From an uncultured Aquincola sp. (GTDB taxonomy: Bacteria; Pseudomonadota; Gammaproteobacteria; Burkholderiales; Burkholderiaceae), in contig CAKZXL010000928.1 in the NCBI GenBank assembly GCA_937883885.1, positions 1 to 6,821 of the forward strand: DNA of 6,821 nucleotides, in the 5' to 3' direction. The stretch's first letter is position 1, and each line of letters begins with the position of its first letter. The notes beneath the pieces were generated by a model that was given only the letters and a program-made list of their open reading frames with translations, searched no databases and was not told where the DNA came from. Shown here piece after piece: positions 6,289 to 6,821 of the stretch. A program made the position numbers and the translations under genes.

Positions 6289-6821
6289 CGCACACCTCCT
6301 GCTGGCCTGGCACGGAAGGGCCGTACCGTCTGCGCCTGCGCATCGCCCAGCACCGCGCGCGCATAGGCGGCGCGGTCGGTCACCTGCTGCGCGGCTGCGT
6401 CCACGTAGCGCTTGATCGGCGAGGCCCACACCACCATGGCCAGCGTGGCGGCCACCAGCATGAACATCGGCGCCAGCAACCGCGGGCTGGCACCGGCGCT
6501 GCAGGCCGCGGCATCGGGCGCCTGCGGCCGCACCGCCCAGAAGAGGATGCTGCCGGCGCGCGCCAGGCCCACCAGGGTGAAGAAGCCCACGCCCAGCACC
6601 ACCGCCCACACCCAGGGCGCGGCCGCGCCGTGGGCGGCCTGCAGGATCATCACCTTGCCCAAAAAGCCGGGCAGCGGCGGCAGGCCGGCCACCGAGGCAC
6701 CGCCCAGCAACAGCAGCAGGCCCAGCAGCAGCGGCTGCGCCACCGGCGATGCAGGCTTGAGCGTGCCGCCGGCATCGCCCCGTTGCGCAGCCACCAGCTC
6801 GGCCAGCAGGAACAGCGCGGC
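6285..6821 (-). CDS. mrpD: Monovalent cation/proton antiporter subunit D, C-terminal part (MrpD/MnhD/PhaD)
   Basis: The last 178 codons of subunit D are present; the gene continues beyond the right edge of the window. MrpD is related to the proton-pumping NuoL/M/N subunits of complex I and forms part of the ion path. The visible part starts in AALFLLAELVAAQRG, the segment after a transmembrane helix. It then has a helix (about 29-45) running into the conserved GLPPLPGFLGKVMIL (46-60), and further helices at about 68-96 and 114-134. The soluble tail contains KRYVDAAAQQVTDRAAYARAV (138-157 region), as is usual for PhaD/MrpD C-termini. There is no sign of truncation other than the window edge. 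The stop overlaps the subunit E start by four bases, and the ribosome binding site of E lies inside the last codons of this gene. Confidence 0.92.
   Translation of the reverse strand, partial: AALFLLAELVAAQRGDAGGTLKPASPVAQPLLLGLLLLLGGASVAGLPPLPGFLGKVMILQAAHGAAAPWVWAVVLGVGFFTLVGLARAGSILFWAVRPQAPDAAACSAGASPRLLAPMFMLVAATLAMVVWASPIKRYVDAAAQQVTDRAAYARAVLGDAQAQTVRPFRARPAGGVR
6294..6300 (-). promoter_or_regulatory. Ribosome binding site of antiporter subunit E
   Basis: AGGAGGT on the minus strand, five bases before the ATG at 6288, is a full Shine-Dalgarno match embedded in the end of subunit D. It is the best ribosome binding site in the window and fixes the subunit E start. Confidence 0.8.

Overview
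The window is about 6.8 kb of very GC-rich, gene-dense bacterial DNA. Codon use is strongly G/C-ending throughout. The protein families and their arrangement suggest a betaproteobacterium of the order Burkholderiales (Leptothrix/Rubrivivax-like). This is inferred from protein character only; no database was searched.

Left part, plus strand (53-1206): two small membrane-protein genes lie 26 bases apart. The first is a UPF0114/YqhA-family four-helix protein and the second a DUF2062-family protein. Neither has a well-defined biochemical role. The second ends 13 bases inside the 3' end of the convergent gene, so no intergenic space separates the two transcription units.

Middle, minus strand (5018 down to 1194): a complete three-gene TRAP transporter operon of the FcbT/TakP type (mannitol/chloroaromatic/2-oxo-acid-like class). 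The order is a Tat-exported periplasmic binding protein, a small four-helix permease (DctQ type) and a large permease (DctM type). The large permease is 681 residues, against roughly 425-470 for ordinary DctM proteins. The extra length is an apparent two-helix insertion carrying eight tandem copies of a (G/A)(L/V)(A/S)EPP-x3/4 repeat, predicted to face the periplasm. This is the most unusual feature of the window. Upstream of the operon is a 127-base gap with a candidate promoter, a perfect 7+7 inverted repeat lying in it, and a strong ribosome binding site.

Right part, minus strand (6821 down to 5146): the distal end of an Mrp/Pha-type multisubunit cation/proton antiporter operon. The C-terminal part of subunit D is followed by complete E, F and G. 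D/E and E/F overlap by four bases, and the G ribosome binding site overlaps the F stop codon. Subunits A-C and the start of D lie beyond the right edge.

How they may work together: TRAP transporters are secondary carriers, generally driven by a sodium gradient, and Mrp complexes export sodium (or potassium) in exchange for protons. The antiporter could therefore replenish the ion gradient that the TRAP system spends. They are co-directional and 127 bases apart, but a functional link is inference. I see no RNA genes, CRISPR arrays, insertion sequences, phage genes or defence genes.
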